Source: Dorea_D hominis (GTDB lineage: Bacteria; Bacillota; Clostridia; Lachnospirales; Lachnospiraceae). From it: DNA of 64,000 nucleotides. Of this stretch, positions 7,746 through 15,852 are shown piece by piece. A model generated the notes under the pieces. The model did not search any database. It had not been told where the DNA came from and saw nothing but the letters and a program-made list of their open reading frames with translations. Location: NCBI RefSeq assembly GCF_014287705.1, contig NZ_JACOOY010000019.1:1-64000 (forward strand), in the 5' to 3' direction. Positions within the stretch are counted from its first letter, which is position 1. Each line of letters starts with the position of its first letter. The position numbers and the translations under genes were made by a program.

Positions 7746-9020
7746 TTACATTGCATCGTCAATCGCTTTACCGATATCATGACGCATATATTTGTTTGCA
7801 AATTCTACCCATTCTGTTGCTGCATAAGCATTTGCACGGGCTTCTTTTAAATCTTTTCCTTTTGCAGTAATTCCAAGAACACGTCCTCCGTTTGTGACGA
7901 TCTGTCCATCGTTTTCTTTCGTCCCTGCATGGAAACAATAATATCCGTCTGCATCATCGAATTTTTCCAGACCGTGGATTGGAATTCCTTTTTCGTATTT
8001 GACCGGATATCCATCACTTGCCAGAACGACACATACTGCTGCATTGTCTTCAAACTGCAGATCTACCTGATCAAGCGTTCCATCTATGCAGGCTTCTACT
8101 ACTTCCAAAATATCATTCTTCATACGTGGCAGGACAACCTGTGCTTCCGGATCTCCGAATCGGGCATTGTACTCCAACACTTTCGGACCAGCTTCTGTCA
8201 GCATGAGTCCGAAGAAAATCACACCTTTAAATGGTCTTCCTTCAGCTTTCATGGCATCAACCGTTGCCTGATAAATATATTTATTACAGAAATCTTCTAC
8301 CTCTTTTGTGTAGAACGGGCTTGGCGAGAATGTACCCATTCCGCCGGTATTAAGTCCTGTATCTCCGTCTCCTGCACGTTTATGATCCTGTGCAGAAGTC
8401 ATTGTCTTAATTGTATTTCCATCTACGAAAGAAAGGACAGAGACTTCACGTCCAACCATGAACTCTTCAATCACCATTTCGTTACCGGCAGAGCCAAATT
8501 TCTTATCCAGCATAATCGTCTTCACGCCTTCTTTTGCCTCTTCCAGTGTATTGCAGATCAGTACACCTTTTCCGAGTGCCAATCCGTCTGCTTTTAATAC
8601 AACCGGCATCTTTGCTGTCTTCAGATAATCAAGTGCCTTATCCGGATCTGTAAAATTCTCATAAGCAGCCGTTGGAATATTGTATTTTTTCATCAGATCT
8701 TTGGAAAATGCTTTTGAACCTTCCAGAATTGCTGCATTCTTTCTTGGTCCGAATGTACGAATACCTTCTGCTTCCAGCGCATCTACCAGTCCGCCTACCA
8801 AAGGATCATCCATTCCGACGATAACGAGATCGATGTCCTTTTTCTTTGCAAAAGCTACAATTTTGTCAAATTCCATCGCTCCGATTGGCGCACACTCTGC
8901 AATCTGTGCTATTCCTGCATTCCCCGGAACACAGTATATCTTATCTGCCTTCGGACTCTTTGCTACACAATAAGCAATTGCATGTTCTCTTCCGCCACTA
9001 CCTACGATCAATACATTCAT
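7746..9020 (-). CDS. purD: Phosphoribosylamine-glycine ligase
   Basis: GAR synthetase, the second step of de novo purine synthesis, an ATP-grasp enzyme. I place the start at the ATG at 9020 (MNVLIVGSGGREHA), 424 residues, because GGAGGACGAG sits directly upstream; an in-frame GTG at 9035 would place the start inside that site. The N-terminal GSGGREHA motif, the ATP-grasp centre (VLKADGLALGKGV) and the NARFGDPEAQ metal-binding motif are all intact. It is the last gene of a purE-purM-purN-purD run and is followed by a strong terminator. Confidence 0.96.
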   Translation of the reverse strand: MNVLIVGSGGREHAIAYCVAKSPKADKIYCVPGNAGIAQIAECAPIGAMEFDKIVAFAKKKDIDLVIVGMDDPLVGGLVDALEAEGIRTFGPRKNAAILEGSKAFSKDLMKKYNIPTAAYENFTDPDKALDYLKTAKMPVVLKADGLALGKGVLICNTLEEAKEGVKTIMLDKKFGSAGNEMVIEEFMVGREVSVLSFVDGNTIKTMTSAQDHKRAGDGDTGLNTGGMGTFSPSPFYTKEVEDFCNKYIYQATVDAMKAEGRPFKGVIFFGLMLTEAGPKVLEYNARFGDPEAQVVLPRMKNDILEVVEACIDGTLDQVDLQFEDNAAVCVVLASDGYPVKYEKGIPIHGLEKFDDADGYYCFHAGTKENDGQIVTNGGRVLGITAKGKDLKEARANAYAATEWVEFANKYMRHDIGKAIDDAM

Positions 9021-9035
9021 CTTCTCGTCCTCCAC

Positions 9036-9662
9036 TTATTCATTCACTGTTGCAATTCTTTCTGTCACACTTACTTTTCCATTAGCGATCAGGTCAATCG
9101 CTCTTGGCAGGATCTGCCACTCTGCCTGCTCCATCACACGTCGCTGAAGTATCTGCGGAGTATCTCCATTCTGTACTTCCACCGCTTTCTGCAGGATGAT
9201 CGGTCCTGTATCAGTTCCTTCATCCACAAAATGCACGGTCGCGCCGACCACTTTCACACCTCTTGCAAGTGCCGCTTCATGTACTTTCAGTCCATAATAT
9301 CCAGTCCCGCAAAAAGACGGGATCAGAGACGGATGTATATTAATGATACGGTGTTCATATTTACGGATCATCTCCGGTGGAATTACAACCAGAAATCCAG
9401 CCAGCACGATAAGATCCGGTTCCATCGCATCAACCACATCAAGCAGTGCCCTGTTAAATTCTGTTCTGTCTGAAAACTGCTTAGGTGAAATACACTGTGC
9501 AGCAATACCATTCTCCTCTGCCCTTGTCAGTGCATATGCATTCTGATTATTGCTGATCACACCTGCAATCCGGGTATTTGTAATCTTGCCGGAATGAACT
9601 GCGTCAATGATCGCCTGAAGATTCGTTCCTCCGCCGGATACCATTACAACTACATTTAGCAT
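9036..9662 (-). CDS. purN: Phosphoribosylglycinamide formyltransferase (PurN)
   Basis: Transfers formyl from 10-formyl-THF to GAR. The 208-residue protein has the N-terminal SGGGTNLQAI phosphate loop and the catalytic Asn-His-Asp set: N and H in IINIHPSLIPSF and D in DEGTDTGPII. The segment after HPSLIPSF carries CGTGYYGLKVHEAAL where most PurN have KGLHTHQRAL, a variant seen as a short insertion. It overlaps purM by 7 bp and lies 15 bp before purD, consistent with tight operon coupling. Confidence 0.95.
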   Translation of the reverse strand: MLNVVVMVSGGGTNLQAIIDAVHSGKITNTRIAGVISNNQNAYALTRAEENGIAAQCISPKQFSDRTEFNRALLDVVDAMEPDLIVLAGFLVVIPPEMIRKYEHRIINIHPSLIPSFCGTGYYGLKVHEAALARGVKVVGATVHFVDEGTDTGPIILQKAVEVQNGDTPQILQRRVMEQAEWQILPRAIDLIANGKVSVTERIATVNE

Positions 9663-10681
9663 AAGGTAACTCCTTTTTCTCCTGCTTCAATATGTCCTAC
9701 AACATACGGTTCATCTCCTGCTGCCTTAATTGCTTCCATTGTCTTATCAACATCTGCCGGATCAACTGCAACGATCATACCCAATCCCATATTGTATGTA
9801 TTGTACATCATCTGCTCTTCAATATCGCCTTTCTCAGCAAGCAGTTTGAAGATTGGTGGTACCGGATAGCTGTCTTTTTCTACAACTGCATGCATACCGT
9901 CAATGAGCATACGAGGAATATTTTCATAAAATCCACCACCGGTAATATGGCTGCAGGCTTTTACTGTTACACCGACATTTTTCACATTCTTTAAAGCTTT
10001 TACATAGATTCTTGTCGGAGCAAGTAACGCCTCTCCAAGCGTCTTGCCAAGTTCATCATAATAAGTATCCAGAGATTCTTTTGTCATCTCAAAAACTTTG
10101 CGGACGAGAGAAAAACCATTACTGTGTACACCGCTGGACGCCATACCAATCAGTACATCGCCTGCTTTTAAATTCTCCCCTGTGATCATATCTTTCTTAT
10201 CGCAGACACCAACTGCAAAACCAGCCAGATCATAGTCATTCTCCGGCATAAGTCCCGGATGCTCTGCTGTCTCTCCACCAATCAGCGCCGCCTCTGACTG
10301 AAGGCATCCTTCTGCAACACCACTTACGATTGCTGCGATCTTCTCCGGATAATTCTTGCCACACGCAATATAATCCAAGAAAAATAACGGTTCTCCACCT
10401 GCACATGCAATATCATTGACACACATTGCTACTGCATCGATCCCGATCGTATCATGCTTGTCCATGACCATGGCAAGTTTCACTTTTGTTCCACATCCAT
10501 CTGTTCCGGATAAGAGCACCGGCTCTTCCATCTCTTTAATCTTTGTAAGAGAAAATGCTCCTGAGAATCCTCCCAGTCCGCCTAAAACTTCCGGACGCAT
10601 TGTTTTCTTTACATGCTCCTTCATCAGTTCTACTGATCTATAACCTGCCTCAATATCGACACCAGCTTTTTTGTAATCCAT
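9656..10681 (-). CDS. purM: Phosphoribosylformylglycinamidine cyclo-ligase
   Basis: AIR synthetase. The 341 residues are normal length. The N-terminal segment (DYKKAGVDIEAG), the GTDGCGTKVKLA and IGGETAEHPG motifs and the C-terminal domain with ACSHITGGGFYENIPR are characteristic. It stands 23 bp downstream of purE and overlaps purN by 7 bp. Confidence 0.96.
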   Translation of the reverse strand: MDYKKAGVDIEAGYRSVELMKEHVKKTMRPEVLGGLGGFSGAFSLTKIKEMEEPVLLSGTDGCGTKVKLAMVMDKHDTIGIDAVAMCVNDIACAGGEPLFFLDYIACGKNYPEKIAAIVSGVAEGCLQSEAALIGGETAEHPGLMPENDYDLAGFAVGVCDKKDMITGENLKAGDVLIGMASSGVHSNGFSLVRKVFEMTKESLDTYYDELGKTLGEALLAPTRIYVKALKNVKNVGVTVKACSHITGGGFYENIPRMLIDGMHAVVEKDSYPVPPIFKLLAEKGDIEEQMMYNTYNMGLGMIVAVDPADVDKTMEAIKAAGDEPYVVGHIEAGEKGVTLC

Positions 10682-10704
10682 AACTCGTCTCCTTTGTGTA
10701 TGTT

Positions 10705-11214
10705 TTATTTATTTAAATATGCTTCGTATCCGATTTCATCCAGTTTTGCAGCTTTTGCCTGTACTGTCTCTTTCATCTCTGTTGTATAAGCTTTAAGCTT
10801 TTCAAGAAGCTCTGCGTCTGAAACTGCAAGAATCTTAGCTGCAAGAATTGCTGCGTTCATACCACCATCAATTGCTACTGTGGCAACCGGGATTCCAGGT
10901 GGCATCTGTACAATTGAAAACAGTGCATCTTCACCCGCCAAGTTCTTACCTGACATCGGCACTCCTACAACCGGCATCGGGAATAATGCCGCACACATTC
11001 CCGGAAGATGTGCTGCCATACCTGCACCTGCTATGATTACTTTAATTCCTTTTCCTTCTGCGGATTTCGCCCAGTCGAAGAAAACATCTGGTTCTCTGTG
11101 CGCTGAGATAATCGTCATCTCATAATCAATCCCTAATTTTTCCAACATCGCTGCAGCTTTGCTCATTACTTTTAAATCCGAGTCGCTGCCCATCACAATT
11201 CCTACTTTTGGCAT
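10705..11214 (-). CDS. purE: 5-(carboxyamino)imidazole ribonucleotide mutase
   Basis: Class I PurE, which converts N5-CAIR to CAIR. The 169 residues include the signature GSDSDLKVM near the N terminus, SAHREPD, and the glycine-rich GAGMAAHLPGM stretch. PurK, the usual partner of class I PurE, is not in this window. It begins the purE-M-N-D run; the preceding aminopeptidase gene ends 42 bp upstream with no terminator visible, so the purine genes may be read from that transcript as well. Confidence 0.95.
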   Translation of the reverse strand: MPKVGIVMGSDSDLKVMSKAAAMLEKLGIDYEMTIISAHREPDVFFDWAKSAEGKGIKVIIAGAGMAAHLPGMCAALFPMPVVGVPMSGKNLAGEDALFSIVQMPPGIPVATVAIDGGMNAAILAAKILAVSDAELLEKLKAYTTEMKETVQAKAAKLDEIGYEAYLNK

Positions 11215-11256
11215 TTTTCTCTTCCTTTCTGTTCTTCTACTATTGAAAATATTACA

Positions 11257-13305
11257 TTATTTATCTATATTTTTCAATGGCTCATTTAAAATCTCCGTAC
11301 CCGGCAGAACAAACCTTCCATGTTCCAGAAGTAAAATATGACCGCCGTCTTTTTTATTTACTTCGATCTTTCCAAGTTCTTCGTACGGAATGGTAATATC
11401 TGTATGGCAGTGATAGTACGCCTTTCCCAAATCCTCTTTTCTCTGGATTGAGACCGAATTATCTCTTGCTATGATTTCTTTCCCATTTGGATTGTAAACC
11501 GCTATATCCTCACACCAACTATAGCAGGTATCCCCCACTGCAAAATGTGGTCCCATCTTCTCTGCGATCAGAATCGGCATTTTATCCTCAATGCCATATT
11601 TTTTTGCCGCCTGATAAGCAGTCGTATTTGTTCCGATTGCGAATTCTCCAAGTGCCAGTGTGTCATGACGATACAAAACATTATCCCGGATATATTCCTT
11701 ATTCTCCAGCTCTCGTTCGAAATTGCTACACCGGTAATCTGCAACCATTCCATTGGAAAATGTAATTTCCAGATCTTTGTACTGTAACTCATTCAGATAA
11801 ACTTTGCTCACATGCAGTACACCGTTTGTTCCTTCCAGTACCGGTGATGTAAATACTTCTCCCACCGGAATGTTCACATCAGCAACACAGTTTTCAAAAA
11901 TTGTCTCTTTTTCCGGATCACTCAGCGTGTGTAGCTGTACAGTAAGGTCAGTGCGGTTCCCATTTTCCCCGCAGATATGCACGGACTCTCCTCGGTCCAG
12001 TGCATCGATCAGTGTCTGCTGAACCTGTTCATACAATCCCGCATCCAGCGTATTGATCCGGATAATCTCCTGGAATATCTCCTCGTAATCTTCTCCGATC
12101 TCCGGCACCGGATACGCAATGATCGTAAAACTTCTCTCATCTCCCGGAATATAAGTGTTCGTAAGCCGACTCTGACGTCCGTCAAAAAATACGGACAACT
12201 CCTGCTGTTTCTCGCTTAATTTCAGAGCTGTTTCTTTCTGCTCCGGCACAAACGGAACTTCTCCAAACATCTCTATGCATGCCGGTCCTGCAAAAGCTCC
12301 CGCTTCTTCTTTCAGATGTTCGTAAGTAGTCGCGATCACTTCTAATTTGCGTTCCACAAATTTCTTATCCAAAAATAACGCCTGGTCATTTCTGTGATCA
12401 TACTCATATTGTTTATTTGCAATAGCTCCATAGTATCCAATCTTCAAATGCTGTCTCTTCGTCAGCATGCTGACACCACTCCGGTAAATAACCGGCTTAA
12501 GCCCCATTTTATCAAAATTCTCAATTGCTTTTTTGACAACACGTTCAAAGCCTAATACATAACGGATATTGACCGTCTTTTTCTTAGACAGATCTTTTCC
12601 GGTATTCACAAAACCGATCCGGTATCCTTCTGTGTATACATCTGCCATCTTCTGAATTGTTGTTTCATCTAGTGACAACAGATATTTTGCAGTTGTCAGC
12701 TCACTGTCACTGATATACTCTCCAAAGCGATACAGATAACGAAGATCTGCAAGATCACTTCCAAGGATCAGATCTGCTGCAAAAGACTGTGTAGCATCTA
12801 CCTGCTCATGGATGCGGTCTGCCACAAAAACATCACAGTAATCGCTGGCGTACCAGTACAGGATCTCCTTTAACACATGTGGCTCCGGCATTTCTTCTTC
12901 CTCGAACTGATTATATACCTCTATAAAAAGTTCAAACAGAATATCTAAATATTCTGTTTTCTTTTCATATACATACACGATTGCTGCACGTATTTCCGCA
13001 TACAGCGCACTGAGTGTGCTTCCATACGCTTCTCCAAGCTGCGCCACCGCATAATCCGGATTTGCATAGCTCTCCCGGTAATGTTCCGGAAGGATATCGC
13101 TGTAAAGCTTCTTGTTCCATGCAGCCAGTTCTTCTATCTGCATCCCATCAAATGTATGATCCTCTATTTTCTTTTTCGTCCCATCAATAAGATGAATAAA
13201 TTCCGCAACTTTTACAAAATAGTCACGGAACTTCACATCCACCGTTCTTTCTTCCTTAATATCGCCAATTCTATCTACCACCAGATTGTATCTTTCTTCC
13301 ACCAT
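11257..13305 (-). CDS. M29-family aminopeptidase with N-terminal extension
   Basis: The last 400 or so residues are a metallo-aminopeptidase of family M29 (AmpS/PepS type). Candidate metal and catalytic residues sit in order at E483 (IPVGEVFTSP), E554 (GEFAIG), E582 and H587 (AEKMGPHF), and H632/H634/D636 (YYHCHTDIT). Typical M29 enzymes have about 410 residues; this one has 682, with some 270 extra N-terminal residues rich in charged helices and resembling no domain I know. The start ATG directly abuts the TAG of the upstream membrane-protein gene. The role of the extension (oligomerisation, substrate tunnel, regulation) is unknown. Confidence 0.85.
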   Translation of the reverse strand: MVEERYNLVVDRIGDIKEERTVDVKFRDYFVKVAEFIHLIDGTKKKIEDHTFDGMQIEELAAWNKKLYSDILPEHYRESYANPDYAVAQLGEAYGSTLSALYAEIRAAIVYVYEKKTEYLDILFELFIEVYNQFEEEEMPEPHVLKEILYWYASDYCDVFVADRIHEQVDATQSFAADLILGSDLADLRYLYRFGEYISDSELTTAKYLLSLDETTIQKMADVYTEGYRIGFVNTGKDLSKKKTVNIRYVLGFERVVKKAIENFDKMGLKPVIYRSGVSMLTKRQHLKIGYYGAIANKQYEYDHRNDQALFLDKKFVERKLEVIATTYEHLKEEAGAFAGPACIEMFGEVPFVPEQKETALKLSEKQQELSVFFDGRQSRLTNTYIPGDERSFTIIAYPVPEIGEDYEEIFQEIIRINTLDAGLYEQVQQTLIDALDRGESVHICGENGNRTDLTVQLHTLSDPEKETIFENCVADVNIPVGEVFTSPVLEGTNGVLHVSKVYLNELQYKDLEITFSNGMVADYRCSNFERELENKEYIRDNVLYRHDTLALGEFAIGTNTTAYQAAKKYGIEDKMPILIAEKMGPHFAVGDTCYSWCEDIAVYNPNGKEIIARDNSVSIQRKEDLGKAYYHCHTDITIPYEELGKIEVNKKDGGHILLLEHGRFVLPGTEILNEPLKNIDK

Positions 13306-13650
13306 CTAAACAAGCCCCCTGATAAATATTGCGCACATGCCAAGGAAAAGTGCGCTGCAGACTGCAATTCCCACTTTGCACGTAATGTAATTTTTATCTC
13401 TTTCTCTCAGTCCTGTAACGCCCTGATAAATGCCATATCCTGCCATCACCATAGTAAACAGTCCTGCAAAACCGACCAGGATATTTACATTTCCTTTTAA
13501 ACAAAATGAAATCCAGATCATAAAGACCAGAAGCAGAAATGACAGCACTGCAAGTATACATGATTTCATTCCTTTTCTGGAATGTCTCCTTGGTGACTGT
13601 CCGAATCTGGTTCGCATCATTTTTCTTTTCTGTTTATTTTTTACGACCAT
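13306..13650 (-). CDS. Small membrane protein of unknown function
   Basis: A 114-residue protein with a strongly basic N terminus (about residues 1-28, many K and R) followed by three predicted membrane helices (about 30-50, 55-77 and 90-112). I do not recognise a characterised family. It overlaps the VanZ-like gene upstream by 17 bp and is directly followed by the M29 peptidase gene (TAG then ATG), so the three are translated from one message. The basic cytoplasmic N terminus suggests N-in topology. Confidence 0.8.
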   Translation of the reverse strand: MVVKNKQKRKMMRTRFGQSPRRHSRKGMKSCILAVLSFLLLVFMIWISFCLKGNVNILVGFAGLFTMVMAGYGIYQGVTGLRERDKNYITCKVGIAVCSALFLGMCAIFIRGLV

Positions 13651-14107
13651 GTATCCTCCTTAGTGCCACACAGATGATAAATATCAGATATCCTGCCACA
13701 CCGCCAAGCGTATTAAGCAGCAGATCATCCACATCAAAACATCCAACTTTCGTGATCAGCTGAAAACTTTCAACGCACAAGCTCAACCCGAAACTGTAAA
13801 ACAATGTAGCCAGAAAACTTCTATGTTTGCTTGCCATCGGCATAAAAAATCCAAACGGAATAAAAATCACAACATTTCCAAACAGATTCGTAAATGTTGC
13901 AAACATGCCTACCTGATCCCGATAATACCAGAATCTTTTAATTTCTTTAAATAATACGAGATTATAATGATACTCCTGCATCTGACCGGTACGTCCGTAC
14001 CAGTCAGAAAAAAGCAGGAAATAGATAATAAAAATAATATATAATACGAATAATATCTTCCCTAATATACGAATTCTCTTTCTACTGCCCGAATTCACTT
14101 TGTACAC
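13634..14107 (-). CDS. VanZ-like membrane protein
   Basis: A 157-residue protein with four predicted membrane segments and the VanZ-family pattern: an N-terminal helix, NLFGNVVIFIPFGFFMP in the second helix region, a conserved SLCVESFQL segment and a final helix with D-V-D-D-L-L-N-T-L-G-G at its start. VanZ-like proteins are linked to teicoplanin tolerance and cell-envelope functions, but most chromosomal members are uncharacterised. It lies between the 50-residue gene and the basic membrane protein in a minus-strand run. Confidence 0.88.
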   Translation of the reverse strand: MYKVNSGSRKRIRILGKILFVLYIIFIIYFLLFSDWYGRTGQMQEYHYNLVLFKEIKRFWYYRDQVGMFATFTNLFGNVVIFIPFGFFMPMASKHRSFLATLFYSFGLSLCVESFQLITKVGCFDVDDLLLNTLGGVAGYLIFIICVALRRIHGRKK

Positions 14108-14130
14108 TCCCCTTATTTATCTGTCCATGC

Positions 14131-14283
14131 TTAAAATGTAAGCTTCTTCTTCTCTTTCAGCAGACGGGCACCGCTAATGATCGTAATGATTCCCGTGACA
14201 ACACCTACCACTGCTACGATAACTCCAACTGCAATATTAGAAACTCCTGCAAAAGTCATGGATTTGTATATCTTCTCATTCAT
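14131..14283 (-). CDS. 50-residue single-span membrane protein
   Basis: A short gene between pyrE and the VanZ-like gene, starting at an ATG 17 bp after the pyrE stop and preceded by GGAGGATTTCACT on the minus strand. The protein has a short polar N terminus (MNEKIYKSMTFAGV), one hydrophobic segment of about 26 residues (roughly 14-39) with G and V spacing, and a lysine-rich tail (RLLKEKKKLTF). The good ribosome binding site, positive-inside tail and position in the run make it real. Function unknown. Confidence 0.75.
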   Translation of the reverse strand: MNEKIYKSMTFAGVSNIAVGVIVAVVGVVTGIITIISGARLLKEKKKLTF

Positions 14284-14300
14284 AGTGAAATCCTCCGTTA

Positions 14301-14981
14301 TTATTTCGCTCCATATTGTTTATAATATGCGTCAATTGCTGCTTTTAATGTATCATCGATCACAATTTTTCCGTTACACTCTTTGTTGTACAGACACTCT
14401 GTAACTTCTTCCATTGTAACGATCGCTGCAGTATCGAATCCGTACAGGTCTTTGATCTCGTCGAGTGCGCATTTTTCTCCGCCTTTTCCAACCTCCATAC
14501 GGTTTAAAGAAACCATAAGTCCCACGATCGTAACATCAGCGGCGCCTTTTACCTTAGGAACTGTCTCTTCCATGGATTTACCGGATGTTGTAACATCTTC
14601 GATCATGATCACACGGTCGCCGTCTTTTAATTTGCTTCCAAGAAAGCTTCCTTTATCTGCACCGTGATCTTTCTCTTCTTTTCTGTCAGAGCAATAACGT
14701 ACTTCTTTTCCATATAATTCACTGTATGCAATTGCAGTTACAACCCCAAGTGGAATACCTTTATATGCCGGTCCGAACAACACATCAAAATCATCTCCGT
14801 ATGTATCATGGATTGCTTTTGCATAGTATTCTCCGAGTTTCTTAAGCTGGGAGCCTGTCACATATGCTCCTGCATTCATAAAGAAAGGGGATTTTCTTCC
14901 ACTCTTTAATGTAAATTCTCCAAATTTCAGCACATCGCTTTCTACCATAAATTTAATAAATTCCTGTTTGTAGCTCTCCAT
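14301..14981 (-). CDS. pyrE: Orotate phosphoribosyltransferase
   Basis: Joins orotate and PRPP to form OMP, the fifth step of UMP synthesis. The 226 residues contain the PRPP-binding motif VIMIEDVTTSGKS and the N-terminal substrate segment with LKSGRKSPFFMNAG. It is separated from the rest of the pyrimidine genes (15853-19846) by the PrdA-like gene, its terminator and a repeat element, so it probably has its own promoter in that gap. Confidence 0.96.
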   Translation of the reverse strand: MESYKQEFIKFMVESDVLKFGEFTLKSGRKSPFFMNAGAYVTGSQLKKLGEYYAKAIHDTYGDDFDVLFGPAYKGIPLGVVTAIAYSELYGKEVRYCSDRKEEKDHGADKGSFLGSKLKDGDRVIMIEDVTTSGKSMEETVPKVKGAADVTIVGLMVSLNRMEVGKGGEKCALDEIKDLYGFDTAAIVTMEEVTECLYNKECNGKIVIDDTLKAAIDAYYKQYGAK

Positions 14982-15047
14982 CTTTCTATCCTCCGTATGA
15001 GTGAGCAGTTTTGCTCTTACAGCTCTGCTCTTATTTTTTTACATTAT

Positions 15048-15217
15048 ATGATGCCAGGGGCAAAAGCCTGAAACCACGATGTGCTTGCACATGAGTGGTT
15101 TTATGGCTTAGTGCCCCGCCCGATATGAGCATAAAAGTGGAGCATAAGCTTCACGATATGCGAATATTGGGTAGAATTGCGGGAGTACGAAGTACGAAAC
15201 AATTCGTATGGCATCAT
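15048..15217. repeat. Palindromic intergenic element (170 bp, MITE-like), copy 1
   Basis: The element is bounded by the inverted ends ATGATGCCA (15048-15056) and TGGCATCAT (15209-15217) and contains three nested hairpins: about 15057-15119 (GGGGCA..TGCCCC enclosing ACCAC..GTGGT), 15133-15160 (GTGGAGC..GCTTCAC), and 15174-15206 (GAATTG..CAATTC). Its right part matches copy 2 (26391-26476) over about 43 bp with few differences, and its left end shares TGATGyCAGGGkCAAAAG with the right end of copy 2. It has no coding capacity. The rest of the 14982-15330 gap holds the pyrE leader and a terminator. Confidence 0.6.
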
Positions 15218-15276
15218 TATTTTTAATAATAACACAATTTTTCTTTACAGGCAACGTGTGGAAAACGCGACACAAA

Positions 15277-15310
15277 AAAAACTGCCGTACGCGATACGTA
15301 CGACAGTTTT
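15277..15310 (-). terminator. Terminator of the PrdA-like gene
   Basis: On the minus strand AAAACTGTCGTACG pairs with CGTACGGCAGTTTT (one mismatch) around a 5-base loop and continues into a T tract (15274-15280). It lies 21 bp after the stop of the 15331 gene. Confidence 0.85.
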
Positions 15311-15330
15311 CTTACATCCCTTTTTTAATA

Positions 15331-15738
15331 CTAGATTGGCAGTTCAAGATAAATATCTTTTCCTTCTTTGATAGAAATAACTACCTTTCCATGTTTTACA
15401 GTCACTGCTGCACCTTCTACATTCACTTCCGGAGCAACTGCAGCTTCTTCTGCCAGTGCTTCCTCAGCCGGTACTTCTTCTGTAACTTCTTTGATTCCTT
15501 CTACGTTGTCTACAGTAAGTGGACAGAGAGAATCACTTGTCTTTGTAAGTTTTGCTCCCAGTACCTGCTCGATTGTAAGACATCCATCCAGATTTAATAA
15601 TCCAGAATCTACTAATTCATCAAAGATTGCCGGATCTTCCAGGTTAGCCGGTTCAATTGTAATTCCACCTTCTGCTCTGCAGCAAAGAACTGCCGGGTCT
15701 TTTGCATGCGCTTTCGCTGTTTCAGCTGTAATTGACAT
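15331..15738 (-). CDS. PrdA-N-terminus-like small protein (PrdD/PrdE-like?)
   Basis: A 135-residue acidic protein. Its first 75 residues (MSITAETAKAHAKDPAVLCC then EPANLEDPAIFDELVDSGLL and LTIEQVLGAKLTKT) resemble, from memory, the N-terminal part of the D-proline reductase proprotein PrdA and the stand-alone homologues PrdD and PrdE. The middle is an Ala/Glu/Val-rich linker and the end a short beta-like segment (VTVKHGKVVISIKEGKDIYL). No other prd gene is in the window and no selenocysteine or cleavage motif is visible. It follows pyrD by 114 bp and has its own good ribosome binding site (GGAGGTAATGAAGT) and terminator. Its function outside proline fermentation is unknown; the homology call is an inference. 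Confidence 0.6.
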   Translation of the reverse strand: MSITAETAKAHAKDPAVLCCRAEGGITIEPANLEDPAIFDELVDSGLLNLDGCLTIEQVLGAKLTKTSDSLCPLTVDNVEGIKEVTEEVPAEEALAEEAAVAPEVNVEGAAVTVKHGKVVISIKEGKDIYLELPI

Positions 15739-15852
15739 ACTTCATTACCTCCTACATTTACATCTTCTTTTAGTATAAAGCTGTCCTCCGGCAAAATCCA
15801 ATTGTTTTTTTGTATGGTATTTATTGTTTTTTTCTATATTTCGACATCCGTT

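Noticed and set aside
9021..9035. Longer purD starting at GTG 9035
   Set aside because: The GTG lies within the ribosome binding site of the ATG at 9020, which gives the conserved MNVLIVGSGG start.
14982..15330. Considered as a riboswitch before pyrE
   Set aside because: The nested hairpins do not match a riboswitch class I know, and the core recurs at 26391, which fits a dispersed repeat better.
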